DNA of 64,000 nucleotides, taken from an uncultured Pseudomonadota bacterium (GTDB taxonomy: Bacteria; Pseudomonadota; Gammaproteobacteria; Burkholderiales; SG8-39). This document shows, piece after piece, positions 26,613 through 35,111 of the stretch; position 1 is the first letter of the stretch, and each line of letters begins with the position of its first letter. The DNA is taken from contig CAILKO010000025.1 in the NCBI GenBank assembly GCA_903834835.1, positions 62,001 to 126,000 of the forward strand, read 5' to 3'. The notes beneath the pieces are model-generated. The model saw only the letters and a list, made by a program, of their open reading frames with translations. It made no database searches and had not been told where the DNA came from. A program made the position numbers and the translations under genes.

Positions 26613-27536
26613 ATGCTGCCCCGCAAAGTACGCATCCTAGACGTCGGCCCGCGCGACGGCCTGCAGAACGAGGCGAAGCCGCTAAGCGCCGACATCAAGC
26701 TTGAACTCATCGACCGCCTGGGCGCAGCCGGACTGCCCGCCATCGAGACCACGGCCTTCGTCTCGCCCAGGTGGGTGCCGCAGATGGCCGACCACACCGA
26801 GGTGACGAAGCGCCTGAAGCACCGCCCGGGTGTCGACTACTCGGTGCTGGTGCCGAACATCCAGGGCTACGAGGCTGCCATCGCAGCCGGCGCCGGGGAA
26901 GTCGCGATCTTTGCCGCAGCCACCGAGGTGTTCTCCAAGCGCAACACGAACTGCACCATCGACCAGTCCTTCGAGCGCTTCGCGCCGATCATGAGTGCCG
27001 CGAAGGCCGCGAACGTCCGCGTGCGCGGCTATATCTCGGTGGCGCTCGGCTGTCCCTATGCGGGACCGGTGCCTGCGCAGCAGGTTGCCTCGATCGCCGC
27101 GCGGCTCTATGCAATCGGTTGCTACGACGTCTCGCTCGGCGACACCATCGGGGCCGGTACCCCGGCCCAGACCCGCGCGATGTTCGAAGCCTGCGTGAAG
27201 CATGTGCCGATCGACCGGCTCGCGGGCCACTTCCACGATACCTACGGCCAGGCGCTCGCGAACATCTACGCTTCGCTGGAAATGGGCGTTACGAACTTCG
27301 ATACCTCGGTCGCCGGACTCGGCGGCTGCCCCTATGCCAAGGGCGCAACCGGCAACGTCGCCACCGAGGACGTGGTGTACATGATGGACGGTCTCGGCAT
27401 CGAGACCGGCATCGATCTCGGCAAGGTGGCCGAAGCCGGCGCCTGGATCTCGGGCCTGCTCGAGCGTGCGCCCTCGCGCGCGGGCAAGGCGCTGCTCGCG
27501 AAACGCGCCGCGGCAGCGGAGGCCCTGGCAGCATGA
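26613..27536 (+). CDS. liuE: Hydroxymethylglutaryl-CoA lyase
   Basis: A 307-residue TIM-barrel lyase cleaving HMG-CoA to acetoacetate and acetyl-CoA, the last step of the leucine branch. Visible residues: VRILDVGPRDGLQNE (metal/catalytic Arg-Asp), ATEVFSKRNTNCTID, GHFHDTYGQALANIYASLE (metal His-x-His) and VAGLGGCPYAKGATGNVATED, the G-loop with catalytic Cys. AGAAGGAGA precedes ATG 26613. It overlaps the DUF1289 gene by four bases. Acetoacetate produced here could feed the thiolase at 996 after activation. Confidence 0.95.
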   Translation: MLPRKVRILDVGPRDGLQNEAKPLSADIKLELIDRLGAAGLPAIETTAFVSPRWVPQMADHTEVTKRLKHRPGVDYSVLVPNIQGYEAAIAAGAGEVAIFAAATEVFSKRNTNCTIDQSFERFAPIMSAAKAANVRVRGYISVALGCPYAGPVPAQQVASIAARLYAIGCYDVSLGDTIGAGTPAQTRAMFEACVKHVPIDRLAGHFHDTYGQALANIYASLEMGVTNFDTSVAGLGGCPYAKGATGNVATEDVVYMMDGLGIETGIDLGKVAEAGAWISGLLERAPSRAGKALLAKRAAAAEALAA

Positions 27537-27736
27537 TCACCTCGCCCTGCGTGAAGGTCTGCAAGGTCGATGAGCAGGGTCGCTGCCAGGGCTGCGAGCG
27601 GACCTCCGACGAAATTTCCAACTGGATGCGCATGTCGGATGAAGAACGCGCGCGCGTGAAGGCGGAGTTGCCGGCGCGCGCCCGCGCGCGCTACGGCGAT
27701 GCGTCCATCCCGCCCTGGGCGAGCTCCGCCCGCTAG
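27533..27736 (+). CDS. DUF1289 domain small Cys-rich protein
   Basis: A 67-residue protein beginning ITSPCVKVCKVDEQGRCQGC, the four-cysteine pattern of DUF1289, probably a small metal- or Fe-S-binding module, followed by the R-T-x-D-E-I-x-x-W motif typical of the family. The start codon overlaps the HMG-CoA lyase stop (ATGA), so it is translationally coupled to leucine catabolism. The biochemical role of the family is not known to me. Confidence 0.85.
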   Translation: MITSPCVKVCKVDEQGRCQGCERTSDEISNWMRMSDEERARVKAELPARARARYGDASIPPWASSAR

Positions 27737-27739
27737 CGC

Positions 27740-28375
27740 ATGCGCGAAGTCGACTTCTGGTACGACTTCCTCTCGCCGTTTTCCTACATCGCGTTCGCGC
27801 GGCTCGGCGAGTTGCCGCCCGATGTGCGGGTGACGCTGAAGCCGGTGCTGTTTGCGGGTCTGCTCGGCCACTGGGGCAACACAGGGCCCGCAGAACTCGC
27901 GCCCAAGCGCAAGTACATGTATCGCTGGTGCCACTGGTGGGCGAACTCGCTCGGCATCCCGTTCCGGTTTCCTGCGCGGCATCCCTTCAACCCGCTGCGC
28001 CATCTGCGGCTCGCGATCGCCTGCGGCAACCGGCACGAGGCCGTGGCGCGCATCTTTGCATCGGTCTGGGCCACGGGCGCGGACGCAACGGACGAAACGG
28101 CCTTCATCGGGCTCGCGCATGAACTAGGCATCAACGATGTGGAAGCGCGCCTCAATGATCCGCTCGTCAAGGACAAGCTCCGCCTCAACACCGAGGCGGC
28201 GATCGCGGCGGGCGTTTTCGGTGTACCGAGTTACGTTGCCGGAGACGAAGTCTTCTGGGGTGCGGACGCGCTCGAATTCTTCAAGGCCTGGCTCGCTGAC
28301 CCGTCCCTGCTGAGCGATCCGGAGATCGCCCGCCTTGACGGGCTGCCGGTGGGCGTCGTTCGACGGCAGGGCTGA
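27740..28375 (+). CDS. 2-hydroxychromene-2-carboxylate isomerase-like (DsbA fold)
   Basis: A 211-residue DsbA/kappa-GST-fold protein, paralogous to 3009-3611. The N terminus VDFWYDFLSPFSYIAFARL has the S-P-F/Y catalytic-Ser motif without CxxC. Near the C terminus AAGVFGVPSYVAGDEVFWGAD holds the G-V-P cis-Pro loop. It starts three bases after the DUF1289 stop and closes the liu operon. Such isomerases use glutathione in aromatic catabolism, but many homologues are uncharacterised, so the substrate is open. Confidence 0.86.
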   Translation: MREVDFWYDFLSPFSYIAFARLGELPPDVRVTLKPVLFAGLLGHWGNTGPAELAPKRKYMYRWCHWWANSLGIPFRFPARHPFNPLRHLRLAIACGNRHEAVARIFASVWATGADATDETAFIGLAHELGINDVEARLNDPLVKDKLRLNTEAAIAAGVFGVPSYVAGDEVFWGADALEFFKAWLADPSLLSDPEIARLDGLPVGVVRRQG

Positions 28376-28376
28376 A

Positions 28377-29069
28377 TCAGGCCGGCGAGGAGGCGGCCGG
28401 GTCTACGACCAGACCGCCCTCAGCCTCCCAGTTCATGTCGGCAAGCCGGTCGGCCACCACATGGGCAAAGCGGCGCTCCGCCTCCAGCCAGTTCACGACC
28501 GGCCACCATCCGCTCAGAAATGCCGCGCGTGAATTTTCGTGCTTGAGGTAGTAGGTGTGCTCCCAGACGTCGTTCACCAATAGCGGATAACGACCCTGCG
28601 TGACCGGATTCTCATGCCCCGGCGTGCACAGGATCTGCAGGGCATCGCCTTCGTCCCCCGCGCGCACAAGCCACACCCAGCCCGAGCCGAAGAGCTGCGC
28701 GCCGGCGCGCTCGAACGCTTTCTTGAATCCGTCCAGGGAACCGAAACTGTCGTTGATCGCGCGTGCAAGCGGACCGGAGGGGGCGAGCGTCGAACCGGGC
28801 GACATGCCGCGCCAGTACAGGCTGTGATTCAGATGTCCGCCGGCGTTGTGCTTCACTGTCGTGCGCAGTTCATCCGGCAACGCCGCCGCGTTCATCAGCA
28901 GCCAGAGAGCGGAGCGCGATTGAAGCTCGGCATGCGGTTGCAACGCCGTGTTGAGATTGTCCACGTAGCCGGCGTGATGACGATCGTGGTGCAGCAGCAT
29001 CGTGCGCGCATCGATATGCGGCTCGAGGGCTGCGTAGTCGTAGGCGAGCGGCGGCAGTGTGTGTTGCAT
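28377..29069 (-). CDS. Fe/Mn superoxide dismutase
   Basis: A 230-residue superoxide dismutase. Metal-site segments are in order: TMLLHHDRHHAGYVDNLN (first His, plus gateway His/Tyr), GGHLNHSLYW (second His) and NDVWEHTYYLKHEN (Asp and third His). No signal peptide, so it is cytoplasmic. The start is taken as MQHTLPPLAYDY at 29069; the open frame extends 129 bases upstream without similarity. The stop abuts that of the convergent gene at 28375. A 12-base palindrome TTCCTTAAGGAA at 29130-29141 lies upstream. The metal (Fe or Mn) cannot be assigned safely. Confidence 0.93.
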   Translation of the reverse strand: MQHTLPPLAYDYAALEPHIDARTMLLHHDRHHAGYVDNLNTALQPHAELQSRSALWLLMNAAALPDELRTTVKHNAGGHLNHSLYWRGMSPGSTLAPSGPLARAINDSFGSLDGFKKAFERAGAQLFGSGWVWLVRAGDEGDALQILCTPGHENPVTQGRYPLLVNDVWEHTYYLKHENSRAAFLSGWWPVVNWLEAERRFAHVVADRLADMNWEAEGGLVVDPAASSPA

Positions 29070-29207
29070 GGCAGGCCTCTGACTTCCCGGCACGGCGCCC
29101 GGCCAAGCAAGCGTCGCCCGGTTACGCCATTCCTTAAGGAAGTCACTATCTGCCTCACCCGCCACGCCCTCTGTGCGCTGGCAGACCCAGCGCAGCAATA
29201 CAGGCTG

Positions 29208-30041
29208 CTAGGCCGGAACGTCTCCCTCCAGCGTCACGCGGTGCATCACCCGCAGGTAGCCGTGGTAATCGTTGATCGGGTTGTGCTGGGCGCATCGGTT
29301 GTCCCAGAACGCGATCGAGCCGACTTCCCAGCGAAAGCGCACGGTGAATTCGGGCTTCACCTGGTGCGCGTAGAGATACTGCAGGAGCGGCGTGCTCTCG
29401 GCTTCGGTCCAGCCCTCGAAATGGCTCGTATGCGCGCAGTTCACGAACAGCGCCTTCTTCCCGGTCTCCGGATGGGTGCGCACCACGGGGTGACGCCCGA
29501 GCAGCGGCTTCAGTTCCACGCCCGCTTCCTTGAGACGATCCTCGCGTGTCTTCGAGACCTCGGCCTTGGTCGATGTGTTATGCGCATACATCCCGTCCAG
29601 CGTCTTCTTCAGCCCGTCGGAGAGCGTCTCGTAAGCGAGGTACTGGTTGGCCCACATGGTGTCCCCGCCAAAGGGCGGAATGGTCACCGCGTAGAGCATG
29701 CTCGCCATCGGCGGACGCTCGAGATAGGTGGTGTCGGAATGCCAGACGCCGCCGAAATTCACCCGCTCGTTCTCGCGCTTGATGACCGCAGTCACCATCG
29801 GGCACTCGGGCAGGCCCTTCAGCTGAGGATAGGCCATCGGGGCGCCGAACCAGCCCGCGACCTCCAGCTGCCGCTGCGGCGTGAGTGTCTGGCCACGGAA
29901 GAAAATCACGAGATGCTCGAGAAACGCCTTGCGCATCTCGGCGACGGTGTCGGCGTTGACCGCGCCGGAAAGATCGACGCCGTGCACTTCCGCGCCGAGC
30001 GCGCCCGCGACCGGACGGACTTCGATATGCCTGTAGCTCAT
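29208..30041 (-). CDS. TauD/TfdA-family 2-oxoglutarate-dependent dioxygenase
   Basis: A 277-residue Fe(II)/2-oxoglutarate dioxygenase. The facial triad is visible as His-x-Asp in GVWHSDTTYLERPP and the distal His in YLRVMHRVTLEGD. The 2OG-binding Arg is probably in that same terminal strand. The N terminus EVRPVAGALGAEVHGVDLSG is classic TauD/TfdA. Substrates in the family include taurine, sulfonates and phenoxyacetates; no sulfonate transporter is adjacent, so none is assigned. ATG 30041 is chosen over the in-frame ATG at 30092. A 36-base palindrome lies 103-138 bases upstream. Confidence 0.92.
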   Translation of the reverse strand: MSYRHIEVRPVAGALGAEVHGVDLSGAVNADTVAEMRKAFLEHLVIFFRGQTLTPQRQLEVAGWFGAPMAYPQLKGLPECPMVTAVIKRENERVNFGGVWHSDTTYLERPPMASMLYAVTIPPFGGDTMWANQYLAYETLSDGLKKTLDGMYAHNTSTKAEVSKTREDRLKEAGVELKPLLGRHPVVRTHPETGKKALFVNCAHTSHFEGWTEAESTPLLQYLYAHQVKPEFTVRFRWEVGSIAFWDNRCAQHNPINDYHGYLRVMHRVTLEGDVPA

Positions 30042-30143
30042 TTGGACCTCGTTGAAAACCTCCGGCCAGTTTACCTGCCGGGTCGCTCGCAATCGTCACG
30101 GGCGAATTGATCTGACGCAAGGGGAGCCTGCAGGGCCGTTACT

Positions 30144-30179
30144 GGAGAACATAGTAACATGTATGTTACTATGTTCTCC
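30144..30179. promoter_or_regulatory. 36-base palindrome, AGTAACAT family, copy A
   Basis: Perfect 17-base arms: GGAGAACATAGTAACAT (30144-30160) and its complement (30163-30179) around GT. The core ATAGTAACAT-NN-ATGTTACTAT recurs at 44667 and 54567. It overlaps the pabB stop and lies upstream of the TauD-type gene; it could be an operator or a terminator-like structure for pabB. Confidence 0.6.
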
Positions 30180-31611
30180 TCACCACGCTCCCCGTGCTCC
30201 CCAGCGCCCGCATCAGGAAGCGGCCCTTGTCCAGACTCTCGGCAAGTTCCTCCTCGGGCCGCGAATCAGCCACCACGCCGCCGCCCAGCTGCAAGATGAG
30301 CCGGTCACCCGCAAGCAGCACGGTGCGGATCACGACTGAAAGATCCATGCCGCCGGCCGCATCGAACCATCCTATGGAACCCGCATAGGGTCCGCGCCGC
30401 ACCGGTTCGAGCTCCTCGATGATCTGCATGGCGCGCACCTTGGGCGCGCCGGTCATCGACCCCGGCGGCCAGCAGGCACGCAACAGGCCGGCCGCATCCA
30501 CGCCGTCGCGCAGCTCGGCGCCCAGTGTGGACACCATCTGCCACACGCTCGGATGCGCCTCGATCTTCCACAGCTCGTCGACGCGCACGCTGCCCGGCCG
30601 CGCCACACGGCCGAGATCATTGCGCATCAGGTCGACGATCATCAGGTTCTCGGCGCGATCCTTCTCGCTCGCGGCGAGCAGGTCGCGCGCGCGTGCGTCC
30701 TCCTGCGGATCGGTGGCGCGGGCGCGCGTGCCCTTGATCGGGCGCGCGCTCACCCTGCTGCCTTCCAGCCTGAGGAAGCGCTCGGGAGAAAAGCTCGCAA
30801 GCGTGCCCGCCTCGGATTCGATATAGGCTGCGAAGGGCGCCGGGTTGGCCTGTGCAAGCGCGCAGTAGAGCGCCCAGGGGTCGCCCGCGAACGCGGCCTC
30901 CAGCCGATGCGAGAGATTCACCTGGAAGACATCGCCCGCGTGGATGTACTCCACCACGCGCGCGACATCCTGCAGGTAGCACGCGGGCGGCGTGCGCGAC
31001 ACGAGTTCGCCCGCACGAAAGCCCGCCTTCTGTTGCGGTGCTGCCGCCCCGGCGGCGCGCGCACGACTGTGCGCCCAGACACCCCGGCGTGACGCCGTTT
31101 CTCCCCAGGGCAGCTCGCGCGTGCACAGCCACCAGCGTCTCGTGCCATGCTCATGGGCAAACACATGATCGGCGACGAGCAGCCGCATCTCCGGCAACCC
31201 GGGATCGGCCGGCACACGCGCCGGCAGACGTTCTATCGATCGAACGAGGTCGTAGCCGAGCCAGCCCGCAAGGCCGCCCGTGAAAGCGGGCAACCCGGCC
31301 GCCGCTGGCGCGCGCATCGCGGCGAGCACCTGCTCGAGCGCGAGGAAAGGATCGTGCCACTCGCGCAGAATCGCGGCGCTCTTCCCGCCGCCGCCCACCC
31401 CATCACAGCGCCGCAGCGTCGTGCGCCCACCCTGAGTTTCCAGCATCCCCAGTGCCGGCCCCGTTACATAGGACCACGCTCCGAGCCCGGGCATGAGGCG
31501 CGCGCTCTCCAGCAGCGCCGTGTCATGGCGCGACGCAAGCCGTTCGTAGAGTTCGCGCGGCGTCGCATCCGTATCGAGCGGCAGTACCTGAACAGTGTCC
31601 GAGTTGACCAA
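30169..31611 (-). CDS. pabB: Aminodeoxychorismate synthase component I
   Basis: A 480-residue chorismate-utilising enzyme making 4-amino-4-deoxychorismate for folate. Motifs: FSPERFLRLEG, VSARPIKGTRAR (the Lys that forms the covalent intermediate in PabB), LMIVDLMRNDLGRV, and PPGSMTGAPKVRAMQIIEELE. The start is a TTG at 31611, the first possible start after an in-frame TAG at 31620; no ATG exists near it. There is no C-terminal PabC lyase fusion. It is divergent, by 24 bases, from a chorismate-lyase-like gene, so two chorismate-consuming functions share a control region. Its stop lies within a long palindrome. Confidence 0.92.
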   Translation of the reverse strand: MVNSDTVQVLPLDTDATPRELYERLASRHDTALLESARLMPGLGAWSYVTGPALGMLETQGGRTTLRRCDGVGGGGKSAAILREWHDPFLALEQVLAAMRAPAAAGLPAFTGGLAGWLGYDLVRSIERLPARVPADPGLPEMRLLVADHVFAHEHGTRRWWLCTRELPWGETASRRGVWAHSRARAAGAAAPQQKAGFRAGELVSRTPPACYLQDVARVVEYIHAGDVFQVNLSHRLEAAFAGDPWALYCALAQANPAPFAAYIESEAGTLASFSPERFLRLEGSRVSARPIKGTRARATDPQEDARARDLLAASEKDRAENLMIVDLMRNDLGRVARPGSVRVDELWKIEAHPSVWQMVSTLGAELRDGVDAAGLLRACWPPGSMTGAPKVRAMQIIEELEPVRRGPYAGSIGWFDAAGGMDLSVVIRTVLLAGDRLILQLGGGVVADSRPEEELAESLDKGRFLMRALGSTGSVVRRT

Positions 31612-31635
31612 GCGTCGCTACCCTAGAATCGCAGC

Positions 31636-32163
31636 ATGGAATTAGATCATCTGCAGCGCGAACGATATCCCGACGGCCCCGTACACACGCGTCTGAAGCG
31701 GGTGCTGATGACGCAGGACGGCTCCACCACGCGCCTGTGCGCGGCGATTGCGGCTGACGCGGGCGCCCCCCTGGAACTGCAACTCATGCTTCAGGAGCGG
31801 CGCGACGCCGTACCGCCCGCTGTCGCCACTGCGCTGGGCGGCAGCGGCTGGCTCGTGCGCATCACGAGCCTGCATGCACGCGGCCAGGTGCTGATGGACA
31901 ATCTTTCCTTCACACGGCTCGACACCGTGCCGGCCTGGTTCCTGGAGGAACTCGACCGCGGCCTCGCACCGATCGGCAAGCTGCTCGATTCGCTCTACGT
32001 GCGCCGTGAACCGGCGCCCGCCTCGCCCGAGATCGAAAGCCTGCTCTGGGACCGGACGGGACAGCCGCACCGCAAGGCGAGCCGCTCCTACCTCGTGCGC
32101 ATGCCCGAGGCGCCGCTCATGTACATCTTCGAGACCTGGCGCGGGGCGATCGCGACGCTCTAG
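31636..32163 (+). CDS. Chorismate pyruvate-lyase-like protein (DUF98 type)
   Basis: A 175-residue protein resembling the DUF98/UbiC-like chorismate lyase fold, which releases 4-hydroxybenzoate and pyruvate. Matching features are the N-terminal LMTQDGSTTRLCAAIA, then GWLVRITSLHARGQVLMDNLSFTRLD (split strand pair) and LDRGLAPIGKLLDSLYVRREP, the P-I-G-x-L-L...R-R-E block of the family. TAGAAT at 31624-31629 ends six bases before the ATG, so the transcript could be almost leaderless. The product would supply ubiquinone or an aromatic pool. The assignment rests on motif resemblance and the pabB neighbour, so it is moderate. Confidence 0.65.
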   Translation: MELDHLQRERYPDGPVHTRLKRVLMTQDGSTTRLCAAIAADAGAPLELQLMLQERRDAVPPAVATALGGSGWLVRITSLHARGQVLMDNLSFTRLDTVPAWFLEELDRGLAPIGKLLDSLYVRREPAPASPEIESLLWDRTGQPHRKASRSYLVRMPEAPLMYIFETWRGAIATL

Positions 32164-32735
32164 CCCTTGGGCTTCTGCCCTGCGAGGTGGTTCAGCACAA
32201 TTTTCAGATAGTCGCGCGGGATCACGACGACGCCCTGCGCGTCGCCCAGGATGATGTCGTCGCATTCGATGCGCAGGCCGCTCACGACCACAGGCAGGTT
32301 CATCGCCTCCACACGCACGCGCTTCACACCGGGCTGGGTCTGGCTGCCCCGCGCAAGCACCGGCAAGGACGCGGACGCCGCCGCGGGATCGCAGGCACCA
32401 TCCACGATCGCGCCGAGCGCACCGCGTGCGCGCAGCTTTTCGACCGTGGCTGCATCGAGAACGGAGACATCGCCGCGTCCGCGGTTATCGAGCACCGCCA
32501 CATAACCGGCGGGGACGTCGTCCGCGTAGTCGTCCATCTGCCCGGGCGGGACACGCGCGTCGGGCGTGCCGCAGGGCATGAACGCGACAGTGAACGCGCG
32601 GCCGCAAAACCGGGTACGGGCGGGGCTGAGGCCCTGGATGAGACGGTCGATACCGAGCGCCATGAGGCTCGCGTGCACCTGCTGCGAAGAGTAGCCGGCA
32701 AGCGTCTCGGGTGAAGGCATTTTGGGGAGGGACAT
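32160..32735 (-). CDS. RraA-family protein (4-carboxy-4-hydroxy-2-oxoadipate aldolase-like)
   Basis: A 191-residue RraA-fold protein. The central GYVAVLDNRGRGDVSVLDAATVEKLRARGALGAIVDGACDP matches in order the family's G-D-x-x-A-x-x-A...G-x-x-G-x-x-x-D-G-x-x-R/C-D pattern. Some members are class II pyruvate aldolases cleaving CHA or HMG in protocatechuate 4,5-cleavage and gallate pathways; others inhibit RNase E. Here the last gene of a TctC-Rieske-AKR operon, so the aldolase role is more likely. The Arg of the D-G-x-x-R-D motif reads Cys (DGACDP), a change at a substrate-binding position. Confidence 0.82.
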   Translation of the reverse strand: MSLPKMPSPETLAGYSSQQVHASLMALGIDRLIQGLSPARTRFCGRAFTVAFMPCGTPDARVPPGQMDDYADDVPAGYVAVLDNRGRGDVSVLDAATVEKLRARGALGAIVDGACDPAAASASLPVLARGSQTQPGVKRVRVEAMNLPVVVSGLRIECDDIILGDAQGVVVIPRDYLKIVLNHLAGQKPKG

Positions 32736-32753
32736 GATCGCGTTCCTTCGGGT

Positions 32754-33803
32754 TCAGGTGGTGGCGAACAATTCGCGCCACGCGGAGAGAATGAGCGCCA
32801 TCTCGTCGGCGGGCAGCGGCCCCTGGACGGAGGCCCGGATGGCGCTCTCGAGATGCGACAGTTCGGAATAGCCGGCCACAGTGGTCGTGATGCGCGGATC
32901 CGTGATGTTGAAGCGATAGGCCTTGGCGGCCATTTCGTCCGTCGATCCGATGCCAAGGCGCTCGACCAGCCGCAGGGCGAGTTCGACTTCGCGCCGATAC
33001 TCGTCGGCATTGCGCGTGAAGCCGCCGCCCGCAAGCGGGTGGCGCGTGAAGTTGCGCGCCGCTGCCGACATGAGCGCACCGCCGCCCATCGCGCGAAAGC
33101 CGGAGATCGCCACGCCGTGGGCGGCCGCCATACCAGCCATGCCGCGGTAGTCCGCCGGGCCGTTGACGCGTCCCGCAGTCTGCTCCAGCAACGACGAGGG
33201 GTTGAGCATGTTGAGCCAGATGTTCAGCACCGACACCGCCGGGTGCGCGACAACGGGCGCAAGGCCCGCCGGTTCGGCGTCCTCGCAGGCGATGCCGCCC
33301 AGACGCGCCTTGCCCGCTGCGATCACCTGCGCGACGCCTTCGAAGGCGCCACCCTCGCACAGATAGTCGTCGGCCACGAAGGGCGTCCAGGTGGAGCGCT
33401 CCCAGTCGTTCTCCAGGCGCGGTGCGTTGTGGATCATCAGCACATCGATATGATCCATGCCGAGGCGGCGCAACGACTCGTCGACCGAGGCGACGACCTT
33501 GCGCGCCATCCGATGGCGATCGGCGGGCATGACTTCGACCTTGCTCGTGACGAGCACTCGGTTGCGCTTGCCCTTCAGCGCGCGTCCGAGGTTCTCCTCC
33601 GCACGGCCGCGGCCGTAATCCGGCGACGTATCGAAGTAGTTCATGCCCGAGTCAATCGCGACGTCGACCGCACGCTGACGCTCGGCCGGCGTGCCGAGCA
33701 CCATGAGCCCGGCGTTGTCGCCGGTGCCGAAGCCGAGAATCGAAGCCTCGATGCCGCTGCGGCCGAGGGGCCGGCGCGGCAGACCGCCTGGTGTCGCGCT
33801 CAT
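32754..33803 (-). CDS. Aldo/keto reductase
   Basis: A 349-residue AKR with complete tetrad: FDTSPDYGRGRAEENL (Asp, Tyr), VLVTSKVEV (Lys) and VLMIHNAPR (His). The ILGFGTGDNAGLMV turn is shared with the paralogue at 13717-14778. Its start overlaps the Rieske oxygenase stop by four bases, so it is translated as part of the operon TctC, Rieske, AKR, RraA. It probably reduces an aldehyde or ketone intermediate, or acts on a hydroxylated ring product. Confidence 0.92.
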   Translation of the reverse strand: MSATPGGLPRRPLGRSGIEASILGFGTGDNAGLMVLGTPAERQRAVDVAIDSGMNYFDTSPDYGRGRAEENLGRALKGKRNRVLVTSKVEVMPADRHRMARKVVASVDESLRRLGMDHIDVLMIHNAPRLENDWERSTWTPFVADDYLCEGGAFEGVAQVIAAGKARLGGIACEDAEPAGLAPVVAHPAVSVLNIWLNMLNPSSLLEQTAGRVNGPADYRGMAGMAAAHGVAISGFRAMGGGALMSAAARNFTRHPLAGGGFTRNADEYRREVELALRLVERLGIGSTDEMAAKAYRFNITDPRITTTVAGYSELSHLESAIRASVQGPLPADEMALILSAWRELFATT

Positions 33804-35086
33804 GCGGGGGAAGTCCAGCGGATTTCCTCGGCCGGATAGAGTTCGCTCCAGTCGCGTTCGATGGGCAGCAGGCCGTCGCGCGCCTTCAGCGCGCGGTAGC
33901 GGATGCTGCGTGCGAACTCGGGCGCCGCCGCGCCCTGACCCGCTGCCGCTTCCAGCAGCTTCTTGCGGAAGTGAATGATCGCCAGATCCGCCGGCCCGAG
34001 ATGCTCGCGCGTGCGGTCGACGACCGGCCCCATGCTCTCCTGCACGACGATGTCCTGCAGGTTCACGCCGGTCAGGCCGGTGAAGGACTTCCCGGCGGCC
34101 ATCGCCGCGCGATCCTGCCCCCAGAGCGGACGCGCGGAGGCGCGCAGGCGACCCGCCTCGTCGATGTCGGTTCCCGGCTGCATGCCCGACCAGGCGGGAA
34201 GATTCAGGTTGTCCATGCGCTGTTCGGTCGAGAACCGGACGTAGAAGAAATGCGTATGCTGATCGTCCATCGGCACGAAGATCTGCAGATCACCGATGGA
34301 GCCGCCGGAGGGGAAGGTCACATAGGCCGGAAACGCAAAGGCCGTGGCGCGGACATAGACCAGCTTTTCCGGATCGACCGTGGGCTTGCGGATCGCGCCG
34401 TAGATGAAGCCGCAGTCGGTGTCGCGCACCTTGATGCGCGGATGGCGGTCGGTGGAGGGTCGCTTGAACTGCAGCGCCATGCCGGTGCCGATCGCCGTGC
34501 TCGCCTCGGCGGTCTGCTTGCTCACGATCTCGTCCGAATGCAGGTGCGAGGAATGCGAGGAATCGATCGCGCCCTCGAGTGACTGCACCCAGTTGGAATT
34601 GCACACCGCGTTCACCACCACGACATGCTCCGCGGGCAGATTCAGCCAGGGCAGATCGGGGAAGGGCGCGCGGTCCGCGTCGTTCTCGCAGATATTCATC
34701 CAGATGAGGCCGCCCGCTTCCTTCAGCTTTGCCGTGCGAAGCTGAATGACCGGTCGCCCGCCGCTCTCGCGCTCGTTCGGCGCCTCGGCGACGCGGCCCT
34801 GGGTATCCATGAGCCAGCCGTGGTAGATACAGCGCAGCCCGCCGTCTTCCACGCGCGCGAGCGTGAGCGAGGCCATGCGATGCGGACAGCTCTCCTCCAT
34901 CGCGAAAATTTCCTTGCCGCGCCGGGCGACAACAAAGGTCTCGCCGAGCAGCCGCGTCTTGTGCGTGCAGCGGTCCGCCAGCTCTGCGGACTTCATGATC
35001 GGGTACCAGTAGCGCGCGAGCACCGCGTGCAGCGGCTTGCCCGCGACCACGCCCGTCAGGGCTTCATTCTCCGCGTGGGTCATCAT
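33800..35086 (-). CDS. Rieske [2Fe-2S] ring-hydroxylating oxygenase, large subunit
   Basis: A 428-residue single-component-type oxygenase. Rieske ligands are Cys67/His69 (ESCPHRM) and Cys86/His89 (RCIYHGW). Mononuclear iron is held by D175-S-S-H178 and H183 within IDSSHSSHLHSD. It is related to the enzyme at 8029 but clearly diverged, so different aromatic acids are likely. It lies 25 bases behind the TctC gene and overlaps the AKR gene. No ferredoxin or reductase gene is adjacent. Confidence 0.93.
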   Translation of the reverse strand: MMTHAENEALTGVVAGKPLHAVLARYWYPIMKSAELADRCTHKTRLLGETFVVARRGKEIFAMEESCPHRMASLTLARVEDGGLRCIYHGWLMDTQGRVAEAPNERESGGRPVIQLRTAKLKEAGGLIWMNICENDADRAPFPDLPWLNLPAEHVVVVNAVCNSNWVQSLEGAIDSSHSSHLHSDEIVSKQTAEASTAIGTGMALQFKRPSTDRHPRIKVRDTDCGFIYGAIRKPTVDPEKLVYVRATAFAFPAYVTFPSGGSIGDLQIFVPMDDQHTHFFYVRFSTEQRMDNLNLPAWSGMQPGTDIDEAGRLRASARPLWGQDRAAMAAGKSFTGLTGVNLQDIVVQESMGPVVDRTREHLGPADLAIIHFRKKLLEAAAGQGAAAPEFARSIRYRALKARDGLLPIERDWSELYPAEEIRWTSPA

Positions 35087-35111
35087 TTTCTCGCTCCTCG
35101 TTTTCCCGGCC

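Noticed and set aside
29130-29141. Palindrome TTCCTTAAGGAA upstream of superoxide dismutase
   Set aside because: Only 12 bases and a single copy; kept as a remark, not called as an operator.
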